64,000 nucleotides of DNA from Entomortierella parvispora (lineage: Eukaryota > Mortierellomycota > Mortierellomycetes > Mortierellales > Mortierellaceae): assembly GCA_963573315.1 (NCBI GenBank), contig OY752143.1, positions 1,922,001 to 1,986,000 of the forward strand, in the 5' to 3' direction. The position numbers and the translations under genes were made by a program. Position 1 is the stretch's first letter; each line of letters opens with the position of its first letter. Positions 22,952 to 33,231 of this stretch are shown piece after piece. Under the pieces are notes generated by a model that was not told the origin of the DNA, made no database searches, and worked only from the letters and a program-made list of their open reading frames with translations.

Positions 22952-25218
22952 ATGCCGAGCGTGACTCTTCACAACCCCGAGGACAAGGCCGCTATCAAGC
23001 GCGCCTTGCCTACAACCACCCAAGTACGCACCCACGCCGTCTCTATCTGCCACATCACCCGATACCCGAATGCATCTCATGGACGCCATGGTCTCATCAC
23101 TCTTTTCTTTTTCTTTCTCTTTTCCCTCTCTCTGTCTCTAACAGAAAATCATCACTGCAACCGTCGCTCGCCTTTATGTTGCGTATCCAGACCCAAACTC
23201 GTGGAACTACTCTGGTATCATGGGTGGACTCGCCTTTGTGCAGACAAAGAACACCTTTTTGTTCCGCATCGTCGACTTGATGGTATGTCGGCTTTGAACA
23301 AGCCCTTCTACCAGCCTTGAATGCACGCAATAAGATGCTGGACTCTTCTACCGCCGCTTACCCTGTTACTCACTCTTCTACCCTTTCTTTCTCGACCACA
23401 GGGCTCTCGCGGCGTCATCTGGGAACAGGAGCTGTACGAAGGCTTCGAGTACACTCAGGAGCGCTCGTTCTTCCACACCTTTGCCATCGATGTGAGTCCT
23501 TTTTGCTGCTTAGGGTTAAACCATTGCCCAACAATTTCTTGGCAAGACAACGCCCAGACGTTCCAATTGTAGAGCCTATACTAACCGCTCCTTCCCCCTT
23601 CCTTTTCGGTCCGATGCAGAACTGCCAAGCTGCATTTTCCTTTGCAGACGATCAGGAAGCTGGCGTCTTTTACAAAAAAGTCTCGAACCGCGATACTCTG
23701 AAGAAAAGTAATGATCCTCAAGCCTGTTTGCTCATTCAACACTCTGCTCTTTATAAGGGAATATTCAGTTTTCCTGCTCAATACTCACGACTCTTTTTGT
23801 ATTAATAGAAAACTCGCCTGATGGCTCTCCCAGTGGCACCCCAAAGTCGAGAAAGAGTGGTTTCTTTGGCAGCAAGAAAGAAAAGAAGGGACCCAAGGGC
23901 AAACTGGACAAGACTCAGATCGGGCTGCCCTCGAACTTCCGCCACCTTGGTCACATTGGATGGGACCCCAACAAGGGCTTTAATGTACGTCCTAAATTAC
24001 AGCTCCACGTCTTTTCCTCCTGACAGTGAAAGGCTGACTCGATCCTGACCGTTTGCATTGCCTGGACATGAACACTAGGTGCAAAACATTGATCCAGAGT
24101 GGAAGAATCTCTTTGAACAGCTGGAAAAGATGGGAGTCAGTCAGGATGATATCCAGAACAACGCCGAGTTTGTTTCCCAATTTGTTCAGGCGCGTGGAGG
24201 CCCTGCTGCAAAGCCTGCTCCTCCTGCGAGTCGCGCTCGTGCTGCTCCACCTTCGGGAGGGCATCAGCAGCACCCCTCCTCTGGCAATCCGTCGGCCGCT
24301 GTGTTGCCTGTGATGAAACCCACGGTGAAGCCTCCTCCACCACCTCCTCCAGCCTCGCGTCGCGCTCCCCCTCCCCCTCCCCCCTCGCGCATGTCGCGTG
24401 CTGTCCCGGCTCCTCCTCCAACAGTGAATGCACCTCCTGCACTCCCTAGTCGCGAGCCAGCTCATGTTGCTCCCCCGGCGCCTCCTTCGCCTGAACCCCC
24501 GCGCCAGTCTTTTGCTCCGCCAACCCCTGCTCGGGATGCTGCTCCTCCCCCACCTCCTCGCCCTGCCGCGTACACGCCTCCCGCTTCGAATTACGCGCCG
24601 CCACCACCGCCTCCGCCTCCAGTGCGTGGGGCCTATGTTCCGGTGTCGACACCTCCACCCCCTCCTCCACCACCATTCCAGTCTTCGTCTGGAGGCCCCC
24701 CTCCTCCTCCACCTCCTCCCCCACCTATGGGAGGATTCAACTCTGGAGGTCCCCCACCTCCACCTCCTCCACCCCCTCCTCCAGTGGGTGGATTCAGCTC
24801 TGGAGGCCCTCCACCTCCACCTCCACCCCCTCCAATGGGCGGTGCCGGTGGTCCACCTCCTCCTCCCCCTCCTCCGCCAATGGGTGGGGCTGGTGTACCC
24901 CCCCCTCCACCTCCACCTCCATCTGGTGGTGGTGGCCCCATTTTACCAGCAGTCGCAGCTTCAGCTGGACGAGCCAATCTGTTGGAGAGCATTCGTGGCG
25001 CAGGTGGTATCGGCGCTTTGCGCAAGACTGGCGGTGGTGATCCAGCCTCCTCTCCCTCTCGCGCTGTGCCTCCTCCACCTGCCGCGGACGCTGACGAGGG
25101 CGATGGCAGCACCTCCGACCTCGCCGCTGCCCTTGCGCTTGCTCTGTCCAAGCGATCTCGTGCTGTCGGTGGATCAGACGATGAAGAAGAGACGGACGAT
25201 GAAAACTGGGACGATTGA
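22952..25218 (+). CDS. WASP/Las17 actin nucleation-promoting factor
   Basis: 567 residues, six exons; introns 23024-23144, 23283-23401, 23492-23619, 23708-23808 and 23985-24078. Order of domains: WH1 (KIITATVARLYVAYPDPNSW, WEQELYEGFEYTQERSFFHT, AAFSFADDQEAGVFYKKV), a Ser/Lys-rich linker, a CRIB-like GTPase-binding motif IGLPSNFRHLGHIGWD, an autoinhibitory-type helix, a very long Pro-rich region with GGPPPPPPP repeats, a WH2 segment (RANLLESIRGAGGIGALRKT) and an acidic tail ending DDENWDD. These match WASP family proteins, which bind profilin and actin and activate Arp2/3 during endocytosis and polarised growth. A CRIB motif is absent from yeast Las17, so this form is closer to animal WASP. 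Confidence 0.95.
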
Positions 25219-25896
25219 ATGATCTAGTCCATGTATAAATAAGGTAGCCCAATAAATTCGCAGCTGTGCACCTAAACACTAAAAGATGGCGATGGAAGAC
25301 GAGGATATCATTCAATGAAAAGGGTTTCTCCAGCACCGATTGGAATGACAAGTTAAAATATCTACGAACGAGTCGGTGAGGGTCCTAAGTTTCGAACTAA
25401 TGGAAAACACGGCGAGGGTGTCCTCGATATCACGGAGTCGCAACAGGCGCGTCAAAAGTGTGGACGAAACTCAAAAAAAAAAAGCCCATTCACCTCCTGA
25501 AGGATCCTTCAAGGTCGTTGTAAGTCTCTTTTCTTGAGACGTGGTGTGGTCCGTGCCTCCTGTTTTTTTTCTTTTCTTTCTTCTGCAACTCTTCATCGCG
25601 AATAGGTAGTCAGAGTTACTGTCCATACGCGACGCCATCAGGAGACTTGGAGGTTTATTCCATCCGACTCTTAAAAGAGAGCCAGAAGTCAGCTAGTCTT
25701 TTTATGGTGGTCTAAAGGTGTCTAAACCCGAGTTTTCGGTGCCAGTCTACAAGAACATAAGAACTCCCTCTTTCCAACACTTTCTCCCTCTTTACCACCT
25801 CTCTTTCTCCAAGTCTTCATCTTTGACATCCGACCGGCACTAGAAGTTACCACTGGCATTGCACTTTCTCAGTATTCTTCGCAATCATCTGCTACA
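25219..25896. other. Intergenic region before the chitin deacetylase gene
   Basis: 678 bp with no convincing coding sequence. An AATAAA (25251) just after the WASP stop is a plausible polyadenylation signal. The 150 bp before 25897 are pyrimidine-rich with CTTTCTCC blocks, typical of 5' leaders in this window. Confidence 0.4.
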
Positions 25897-27509
25897 ATGA
25901 AGACTTCAACCACGTTTTCCACAAAAAATTACCTGTTCACAACCGCTACCGCCATCATCCTCTGCTGCTCCTTCTCGGGAGTTTTCACTGTGGAGGCAGC
26001 CTTGAACAAAGCCGAATTTCCACCATCTTCCAAAGTACCTGCCACCAACTCTCCTCAGGTTCTGAAATGGCTTTCGGAGATTGATCTTACTGGGGCGCCT
26101 TCTATCGACAAAAATTCGGGCGATCCTCCAAATTGTCCAGCAAAGGTTTCTGAAGGTGTTTGTTACTGGACCTGTGAAGACTGTGCCTCAGACGATATAG
26201 TGTCCTGTCCCGACAAGAATGTTTGGGGTCTGACCTTTGATGATGGCCCGACTCCGGCGACTCCGGAGCTGTTGCAGTTCTTGGATCAGCAAAAGGTCAA
26301 GGCGACCTTCTTCTTGATTGGAGCCAACGTGGTCCAGCACCCAGAACTAGTCCTGCAGGAGGTCCAATCTGGCCACCACTTGGCTTCCCACACGTGAGTT
26401 TATTACCCAAAAAACTATAACTTGAACTCTCGTTTTGCCTCGAGCTGAATCTTCTGCAGCAATCCTCGATTTATCTCGGTTCTCCTTGAATCTTACCGTT
26501 GTCTTTCCATCACTGACATGCTTGTCAACCCTTTTTTACCCTCCCTTCTTTCATGAATAGCTGGTCACACCGAGCTTTGACAACCCTCTCGAATGAGCAG
26601 ATTGTGGCGGAAATCAAATGGACCGAAAAGGCGATCGAGGACGCGACCGGGTACCGCGTCCGCTACATGCGTCCACCTTATGGCGATGTTGATAATCGCG
26701 TCCGATTTGTCCTCAAAAAGCTTGGGTACACTATTGTCGACTGGACTGGAGACACGTTTGACTCGAACGACTGGAAAAGTACGAGTGGTTTTCTTTATTT
26801 TGTTTGCGCTGACCTTTGTTGCAACCGAGTTTTAACTCGACAACTTCTTATTTTTATTTTTATTTTTATATTTTTTTTTGTAGTTCCCCAGATCTCCGTT
26901 GACACGACTCGTTCTCGATACGAGAGCGCGCTCAAAAAGTACGCCGGTTCACTCGCCAACAGCACTCAAGGGTTCATCACTTTGGAGCATGATCTCACTA
27001 CAGAGACCGTATCGGTGGCCAAGACGGCTATCCCTCTTGGACTCCAACTGAATCTAAATATCATGACTGTGGCTGAATGTCTTCATGATTCATCGCCCTA
27101 CGCAGCGGTTAACGGGACCTTGGCCACTCTCCCTATTCTGACCAATTCAACAATTCCAGTCGCCAATGCTTCGGTAGTAACCCCCCCTCCCACTTCCGCA
27201 ATTTCATCTCACCCTTCGGATTCCTCGAGTTCCATCACCTCCGATGGCAACAGCGTACACACCAATTCAGTAAGAAACAGCAACGCGGCTGCAGGATCCG
27301 TACATAGTGTGCGAGGACAACATTTCTTGGGACGATTCATTCCTGGACATTCGAGTTCATCTTTGTCTTCGTCAACTCGTTCGGTTTTTGCGGTTGATAT
27401 CCATTCTGCCTTGAACGTTGTCCAAAAGTCATCAACACAGGCGATCCAGAAGGCACTCTGGTCGGGCCTGATTCTGGGCTCCTTTGTTGCGGGCTTGGTT
27501 TCTCTGTGA
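25897..27509 (+). CDS. Secreted GPI-type chitin deacetylase
   Basis: 446 residues, three exons, introns 26394-26560 and 26779-26883. Polysaccharide deacetylase (NodB, CE4) removing acetyl groups from chitin to give chitosan in the cell wall. Motif 1 LTFDDGP, motif 2 SHTWSH (rebuilt across intron 1), motif 3 RPPYGDVD, motif 4 VDWTGDTFDSNDW and motif 5 ITLEHDL are all present, including the metal-binding Asp and two His. The N-terminus has a long hydrophobic signal peptide ending near VEAA, and a Cys-rich segment (CPAKVSEGVCYWTCEDC) precedes the domain. The C-terminus is Ser/Thr-rich and ends in a hydrophobic stretch (LWSGLILGSFVAGLVSL), as expected for a GPI anchor. Confidence 0.95.
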
Positions 27510-30108
27510 TAACAAAAGCATGGACTACATATATCATCATCATCTTCATCTTCATCTATTTAATTCTATGTCAGCCCAGCTCATTCATATTCCTTCTTTG
27601 TTGTTAGCATAGACTTCTTTTTCCCTTCTCTCATCTTTGCATCCTCTTCCAACACCATTATCATGCACGCCTAACAATAATAATAATCATGCATATCTTA
27701 CAGTGGTCGCCACATCATGGCGCGCGCAAGGTTCGATTACATTTTCTAGCAGCACAAGCAGTGGACAGCCATTCAGCAGGAAAAGGGTGAAGAGAGACAC
27801 TTGCCGCGAGTCGGGCGATGTGTTGGAGAAAAATTGCTCATTATTTATTTGTCGAACGGGTGTGTTTTCGCTAGCTTGTCGGCCGAGACGTCCAACTCAG
27901 TGGATATTCGATCGGTCGACAAACAAGTGGAAAACACCCTGTCGTCAAATTGACAAGACGTTAATTTTATTGGGATCTGATGCTTACATCCCTGATTCAA
28001 AAGAGAAGTCCACAGTCCTGAATGTTCCATTTGGACCAGAATTCTTTGTTTCATTCCTGCTCCAAAGCACCTACCTGTTCCTGATGTCCCTCATTTGGTC
28101 CTGACAGTCCCTGGTATTTTCTCCATTGTCCATTCCTTAGCCTGATGCGGGCTTTTGGTGGCTGCAAACCTTGTCCAGAGTAAGAATCGCCTTGTCCACA
28201 CGGTCGTGTGAAACGCGTGAAAAAAGACGCGTTTTTTTGGACAACAATCCCTCTAGACTATCACTCTAGAGTCGCGTCCTCCCCTAGCCGAGCCTACACT
28301 AGCCGAGCCTCCCCGGTCCCGAGTCAGAGAGAGAAAAAAAGAGAGAGAAGGCAAACCTGTTTTCCCGCCCACAGATGTCCGTCATTGGTTCGTCCGAGTG
28401 CGGCGGCGCTTCTCCCGAGTCATATTTTTTTCATATGAGAGTTTGAAGAAGCCGTCTTTTGAAGGAATGCAGCTTGCCATGGTGCGAATGCAAATGAGCA
28501 GGATGAATCCTCGTCCCCGATTGCACCCATTCCGCCATGCGCGGCGCATGTCTACGACCATTCTTGGTCGAGATTCGAAGGAGAGAAGTTGCTTACATTC
28601 TGTGTTGTTTTCGGGACTTTTTACCAAAAAGGAAACGCCGGAGGGACCATAGCGGTAAACATTGGTGGGCGATAACGGGCTGATTCACATGAACAGATGG
28701 GATAAGGATGCTGGCAAAGGGAGGGGACAAGGGCAGGAAGGGGGACGGAAGGTGAAGGAAACAGTTGGAAAAGAGAGAGGAAATAACGAAATTTGCATGT
28801 GTTTTATACGACGGGGAAAAAGAGCGCTGGATCGGGTCCCCCGCCCTCTCAAATCCATAAATAATGGCCCTCTCCCCCCCTTCTTTTTTCCTGTTCTTCA
28901 CCACAATCCTCTCCTCCTTTCCAAAGCCACCTCAAAGCACAAACCACCGGGCCCACATCCACCTCTGCCTGCCATGTCGGACATCCACTGCCGTCAAGAA
29001 CCATCGGTCTCCTGCCTCGGTCCAAGCCGCCCTTATCGGTGACCCCAAGCAAGCATCCCTCAAAGACCATCCCTTGCCGCCAAGTCAAGACCTCGGTTGC
29101 CTCCCTTGCGACTTCGAGCCACGCCGCCCATTTGTGCCGCTGTCCTTGACCCGGCCTCCTTTCGGCGACGAAGCCTCTGCCCGTTACGCCTTCAAGAATG
29201 ACCGCTCTCCATTCGGTTCATTGGCCCACCCCCTTCTCGCATTACATGCGCGACAAGACAAGACATTGGCCACGGCCCTACGCCACCAAGAGGTTCTCGC
29301 GACTGCTCTTTTTTGCGGTTGCTTTGAACTCGATACGGGCTGCTGACATGGTTTTGTCCTCGCAACTACTCGAGGGTCTTGCACCTCGTCAGAGGTCTAG
29401 CACTTCTTAGGAGGTCTAGCACTTCTTCAGAGGTCGACCCGTTCGAGACTTGGATCATTCCTGGCGCGCTTCAACTGCGTCTTGCTTCCTGCTATCCCCC
29501 TTGGTTTAGTTTGGCTCTTCTGTTGGCAACGAAGCCCACCTGCCCCATTATGCCTTCCTGTCGCCCTCTTTCATTCGGCACATTTGGCCCCCTCAACGCG
29601 TGCCCTGCCGTATGAACTGTCTGTCTTCCATTCATCTTGTTGGCACGCCATCAAGAACCAAGAAAGGCCCGCTCTCGGCCTTGAGCTCCCTTCCAACTCT
29701 TTAAGAACCACGAGCTCGTCTCGCCAAACAAAACCCCCTTCCTTTTTTTCCCCTTTCATTTAGTTTAAAGCATGTGTGGTGTGTGGGGGGCCGCTTCTGT
29801 TGGCGCTGAGGGTATAACGTCTGGTTAGGGGTCGTGTCGGGGTCAAACCCGATGCGTGAGGGCGAATGCTCCACTCCAAAGATACCTCACCTCGGGCCTG
29901 TGTGCAGGGCGGTGACTAGGTAGTTGCGTTGGAATTGGGATCCTCGTCTTCATCTTTCATAACAAATGTTGCTCTTTTGATCAAATCATCTTTCGTAGCA
30001 ATCATCTTTCATCCCTCGTCCTTCAAGTTCCAAACGGGTCAACAAGTCCTTCATCAAAACTCACTTGTATCAAGCTGAATGTTGTAAAATTGTAAGATTA
30101 CAAAATGC
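27510..30108. other. 2.6-kb gene-poor region
   Basis: The longest stretch here without a supported gene. Short open frames are Pro/Ser/Leu-rich and unlike real proteins. It contains a 12-base direct repeat CTAGCCGAGCCT (28284 and 28299), a partial tandem repeat at 29371-29435 and a diverged 75-bp direct repeat (29160-29240 and 29518-29600). A decayed mobile element, a pseudogene or a non-coding transcript are all possible; nothing decides between them. Confidence 0.4.
29371..29435 (+). repeat. Degenerate 19-20-bp tandem repeat
   Basis: About three units of GAGGTCTAGCACTTCTT-type sequence: GAGGGTCTTGCACCTCGTCA, then GAGGTCTAGCACTTCTTAG, then GAGGTCTAGCACTTCTTCA, then a partial GAGGTC. The second and third units match over GGTCTAGCACTTCTT. 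Function unknown. Confidence 0.7.
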
Positions 30109-32824
30109 CTACAATAAACCGAGCACGTATTGAACAAACTCTTTGGCTTCCAGAGCTTCGAGAGCCGTTTCTTCTTCTTGGGTCAGCTCCACTGGGCTGG
30201 TCTTTGCCTTGAGTTCGCCCTCCTCCTCTTGTTCCACAGCAGCGCTATCTGTCAGTGGTCCTGCGCCCGATTCAGTCAAAAGTTTCGTCCTTGCCTCCTC
30301 TGCCAGCGTCGTGTTGACCTCGAGTGCATTCAAATAGGCTACAAAAACATCGGTCGGAAAAACAATCCAGGTATCAGTATTCTTGGTACTTCTTCAGGCA
30401 GGGTTGCTACCGTCAGCTCACTGAAGAGTTTTTTCTTACCTTGCAGGTTATCTTTAATATCATCCAAGGATTGACCTCTCCGGTTCAGCAACATGCGAAC
30501 ACGCGCCTTAATATCACCCTCCTTCTCGGTTGTAGAGGCCGCTTCTTCTTCCTCAAGGTCCAGGTTCTCTGCACACAAATGGGCGATAATAATGTCGATC
30601 AGCTGCATGACATACAGTCCTGATTCTAACCGTTGCAAAGATCGCTCATCTTCCAGTTCTGCGATGTCGTCTTCGTCCAATTCTTCGTCCTTGTCTTCTT
30701 TTTCAAACTTTTCATCCAAAGTCTTGATGCGAGCTTCATATCCTTCCCGGAGATCCAACAGTCTTTCCAACTTTGAGTAATCCTCCTCCACAAATTTGCG
30801 CACAACTCTTAGACGATGACCTGACTCCAAGGGCAGATTCCGGACCAGAGAGGCCATAATGCCGATAATGTGTTCCTCTTCCTCAACCTCTGAAAACGAC
30901 TTGTACGCCTTCTTCAGTTTGTCAACGCCCTAATTTGAAGAGCAAAAGGAAAAAAGAAAGGGGGAAAAAAATGTTAACAAAGTTCCAGGAAGTAAACCAA
31001 GAAGGCTCTGACCTTGGGGATAAGATAAATGCCTTTACCTTCCGTGAAAAGATTGAAAACAAAGTCTTCAATCCCATCATCTCGACAAAGCGCAAACAAT
31101 TGGCGGTTCCAGCCTTGGTTGACATGGCGTAATCCAAGACCTTGACCGATCTGATTCTCGCCATTTTCTTTTCCTTGATCATGATCACCATCAGCTCGAT
31201 GCCCTCTCCTTCCAAGAACAACCTCTTGTTCTCCTTTTCGGCAAGGGCAGAGCACAATCCGTCGAAAAGATTCTCCATCATCTCAATCTCATCCGGGTCC
31301 TTGGGGTCCTTGCGCTTATAGGTCGCCAAAAGCTGTAATAGGTCGTCGATACCTCCCAATTCGCCCAGCTTTTTTCTGTTGTCTATTGTGTTTAAATTAA
31401 GACAAAAAAAATCAGGCGTCATATCGTGGAGACTAATAAGTGATGTCAAAATTAGAGTGAGCCGTCCGAGGGAATGAGATAAAATGAAATGAAGCCTGTA
31501 CCTGAACTGCTCTGCAAAAGAATGGACAAGATCTCGCTGCAGTATTGCTTGTTAGAGTCAAAGGTCTTGACTTTCAGACGCTTCATGATCCATGGCAAGA
31601 ATGTACTCTTCTGAACAATCGTCTCTGCTAGAGCCACATCGATTCCTGTCAAGTTTTCCAAAATTGCCAGGGTATTAAACACTCCGAGACGGTCATTCGC
31701 CTCTTCCTCGTCCAACCGGGACATGTTCTGGACCAAGAGATCCAGGAGTCCCTGCTCCAACAGAGCGTTCACAAAAACTTTCATTCCTTCGACCGCCTCC
31801 GGGCTTGCACCTTCCTCATCGTCCGCGCCAACTTCCAAAACCTCTTCGTCCGTGAGTTCCTTCAAGAGCTCGATCGCATCAATAGCAATATCCATATTTT
31901 CGTGTGTAAGAAGCGAAAGAATGGACGAGACTGTGCTGAGTTCCACCAGAACTGGGTAGTGCTCTGGCGCCTGTGTCATCGCCATCAAATGCTTGATCTC
32001 CTCGTCCAAATCAGCCTCTGATTCCATAAACCTGAATAAATGATAATGGAGGTTAGGACAGGGAAATTCTTCTTAAACTATCAAAACAAGTTGTTCATGC
32101 CAGCAACATACTTGGATGGGTCATCGGGATATTTTACACGCATCTCTTGGTTCTTGTTGATTGCCTTCTCAAACTTGAGAATCATTTTTCTGACAGCGCC
32201 AATGTCAAATTTTTCCTACAGTGTAGAAGGATAGAGAGATAAGTATGTGTCTCTTACACCAAATTCTGCCTTCAGAACATCAAGCAAAAACCAATTGAAT
32301 TGCCCCATCCCGTACCTCATCTGGATCGATATCATCCACGTAATCCAAAATATCCTTTTGATCGCTCGTCAAGCCATCGCCAAAGAACCGATCATCCTCT
32401 TCTTCCTCTTCAGGATTGGCCACGCCTTCGAAGCGCGCTCCATCCACATCTACATCTTCTGCATCCTGGATCGAGACCGTTCTCCTCTTGGAAGGCACAG
32501 ATCCGCTGTCAATGGACGACGACGAGGCCTCAACATCAAAGCTTCGTCCTGTGAGTTCTTCGTAGCTTGTATGACGCGCATTCTTGCGATACATTTCGTC
32601 TGGCGAAACAAGTTTACGCTTAGCGCCACCTTTGGTCGCTGGCACTGTGGGCGTCTACAGGCATACAAAAGAAAAGGTTTTAGGAATAAGCAAGCTGTTC
32701 CTGAGGACAAGAGGATTCTTCATTGACCATTTGTAAGGTAGAATGATTTGGCGACGTGACAGCTGGTATCCATGCAAGCCAAAAGGGTTCTGCCCAGTAC
32801 CTTGAAAATACTGTCAATGTCCAT
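30109..32824 (-). CDS. CTNNBL1: CTNNBL1 (beta-catenin-like 1), spliceosome-associated armadillo protein
   Basis: 686 residues, seven exons; introns 30339-30439, 30930-31038, 31383-31501, 32032-32111, 32216-32315 and 32655-32800. The tiny first exon encodes only MDIDSIFK. The N-terminus is basic then acidic (SDQKDILDYVDDIDPDE), followed by armadillo-type helices with family-diagnostic stretches such as HLMAMTQAPEHYPVLVEL, LLKELTDEEV, IVQKSTFLPWIMKRLK, SEILSILLQSSSDNRKKLGE and IMASLVRNLPLESGHRLRVV. CTNNBL1 associates with the Prp19/CDC5L complex and binds nuclear localisation signals of splicing factors. It is absent from budding yeast. A transposon lies 74 bp upstream of its start codon. Confidence 0.95.
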
Positions 32825-32889
32825 GATTTGTATCGTCCGAATGGGATTTTCCTGTTTCCGAGTTGAACAAAACGAGAGATCAATTGATG

Positions 32890-32898
32890 CTGTTCATC
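32890..32898 (+). repeat. 9-bp target-site duplication, left copy
   Basis: CTGTTCATC directly abuts the left terminal inverted repeat and is repeated exactly at 37785-37793 next to the right one. Confidence 0.93.
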
Positions 32899-33231
32899 TA
32901 GGCTCGACCCATCCTTTGCTCAAGCGCTTAAGGGCTTCCACCTCCCTACTCACGTGACGGAAGGCTCCAGATTGCTTTCACAAAGGCTGGTAAAAGAGTT
33001 GCCACTTTTGGCTGGAAAGTCCTATAAGGAAGGCGCACAAACCCCATGCAATAAATTACATGCTGTAGAAGCCTGAATACTCCAATCATGCATACACGTG
33101 ACTATAAGCTGCAACACGTGACTCTGATCCATTCGTTTGTCCAACGGTCAAAAAAAAACGGGAAAAAACGCGGCCATGTCCTCATCCCATTCACTCGCTG
33201 AATTCGCCCCCATTCGAGTCTGCTATGGTCG
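32899..33231 (+). repeat. Left terminal inverted repeat (333 bp)
   Basis: Reverse complement of 37452-37784 with no difference seen. It runs from TAGGCTCG at the outer end to CTATGGTCG at the inner end, so it includes the ATG at 33225 and the first seven coding bases of the DUF6589 gene. It contains three CACGTG sites and runs of A (nine and six). Confidence 0.95.
32951..33120 (+). promoter_or_regulatory. Three CACGTG (E-box) sites in the left TIR
   Basis: CACGTG occurs at 32951-32956, 33095-33100 and 33115-33120, each followed by AC (CACGTGAC). This is the core site for bHLH factors such as Cbf1 or Pho4 in fungi. Three copies in 170 bp upstream of the DUF6589 ATG are more than chance suggests; binding itself is inferred. 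Confidence 0.5.

Noticed and set aside
24446-25351. Long minus-strand open frames opposite the WASP gene
   Set aside because: They are the complement of its proline-rich repeats and consist of poly-Gly/Glu or His/Arg/Leu repeats; the plus strand carries clear WH1, CRIB and acidic domains.
29800-29880. Possible tRNA-like stretch (GGGGTCAAACCC-type arm)
   Set aside because: The sequence does not form a cloverleaf with an acceptor stem and anticodon arm when read through, and the T-loop consensus is absent.
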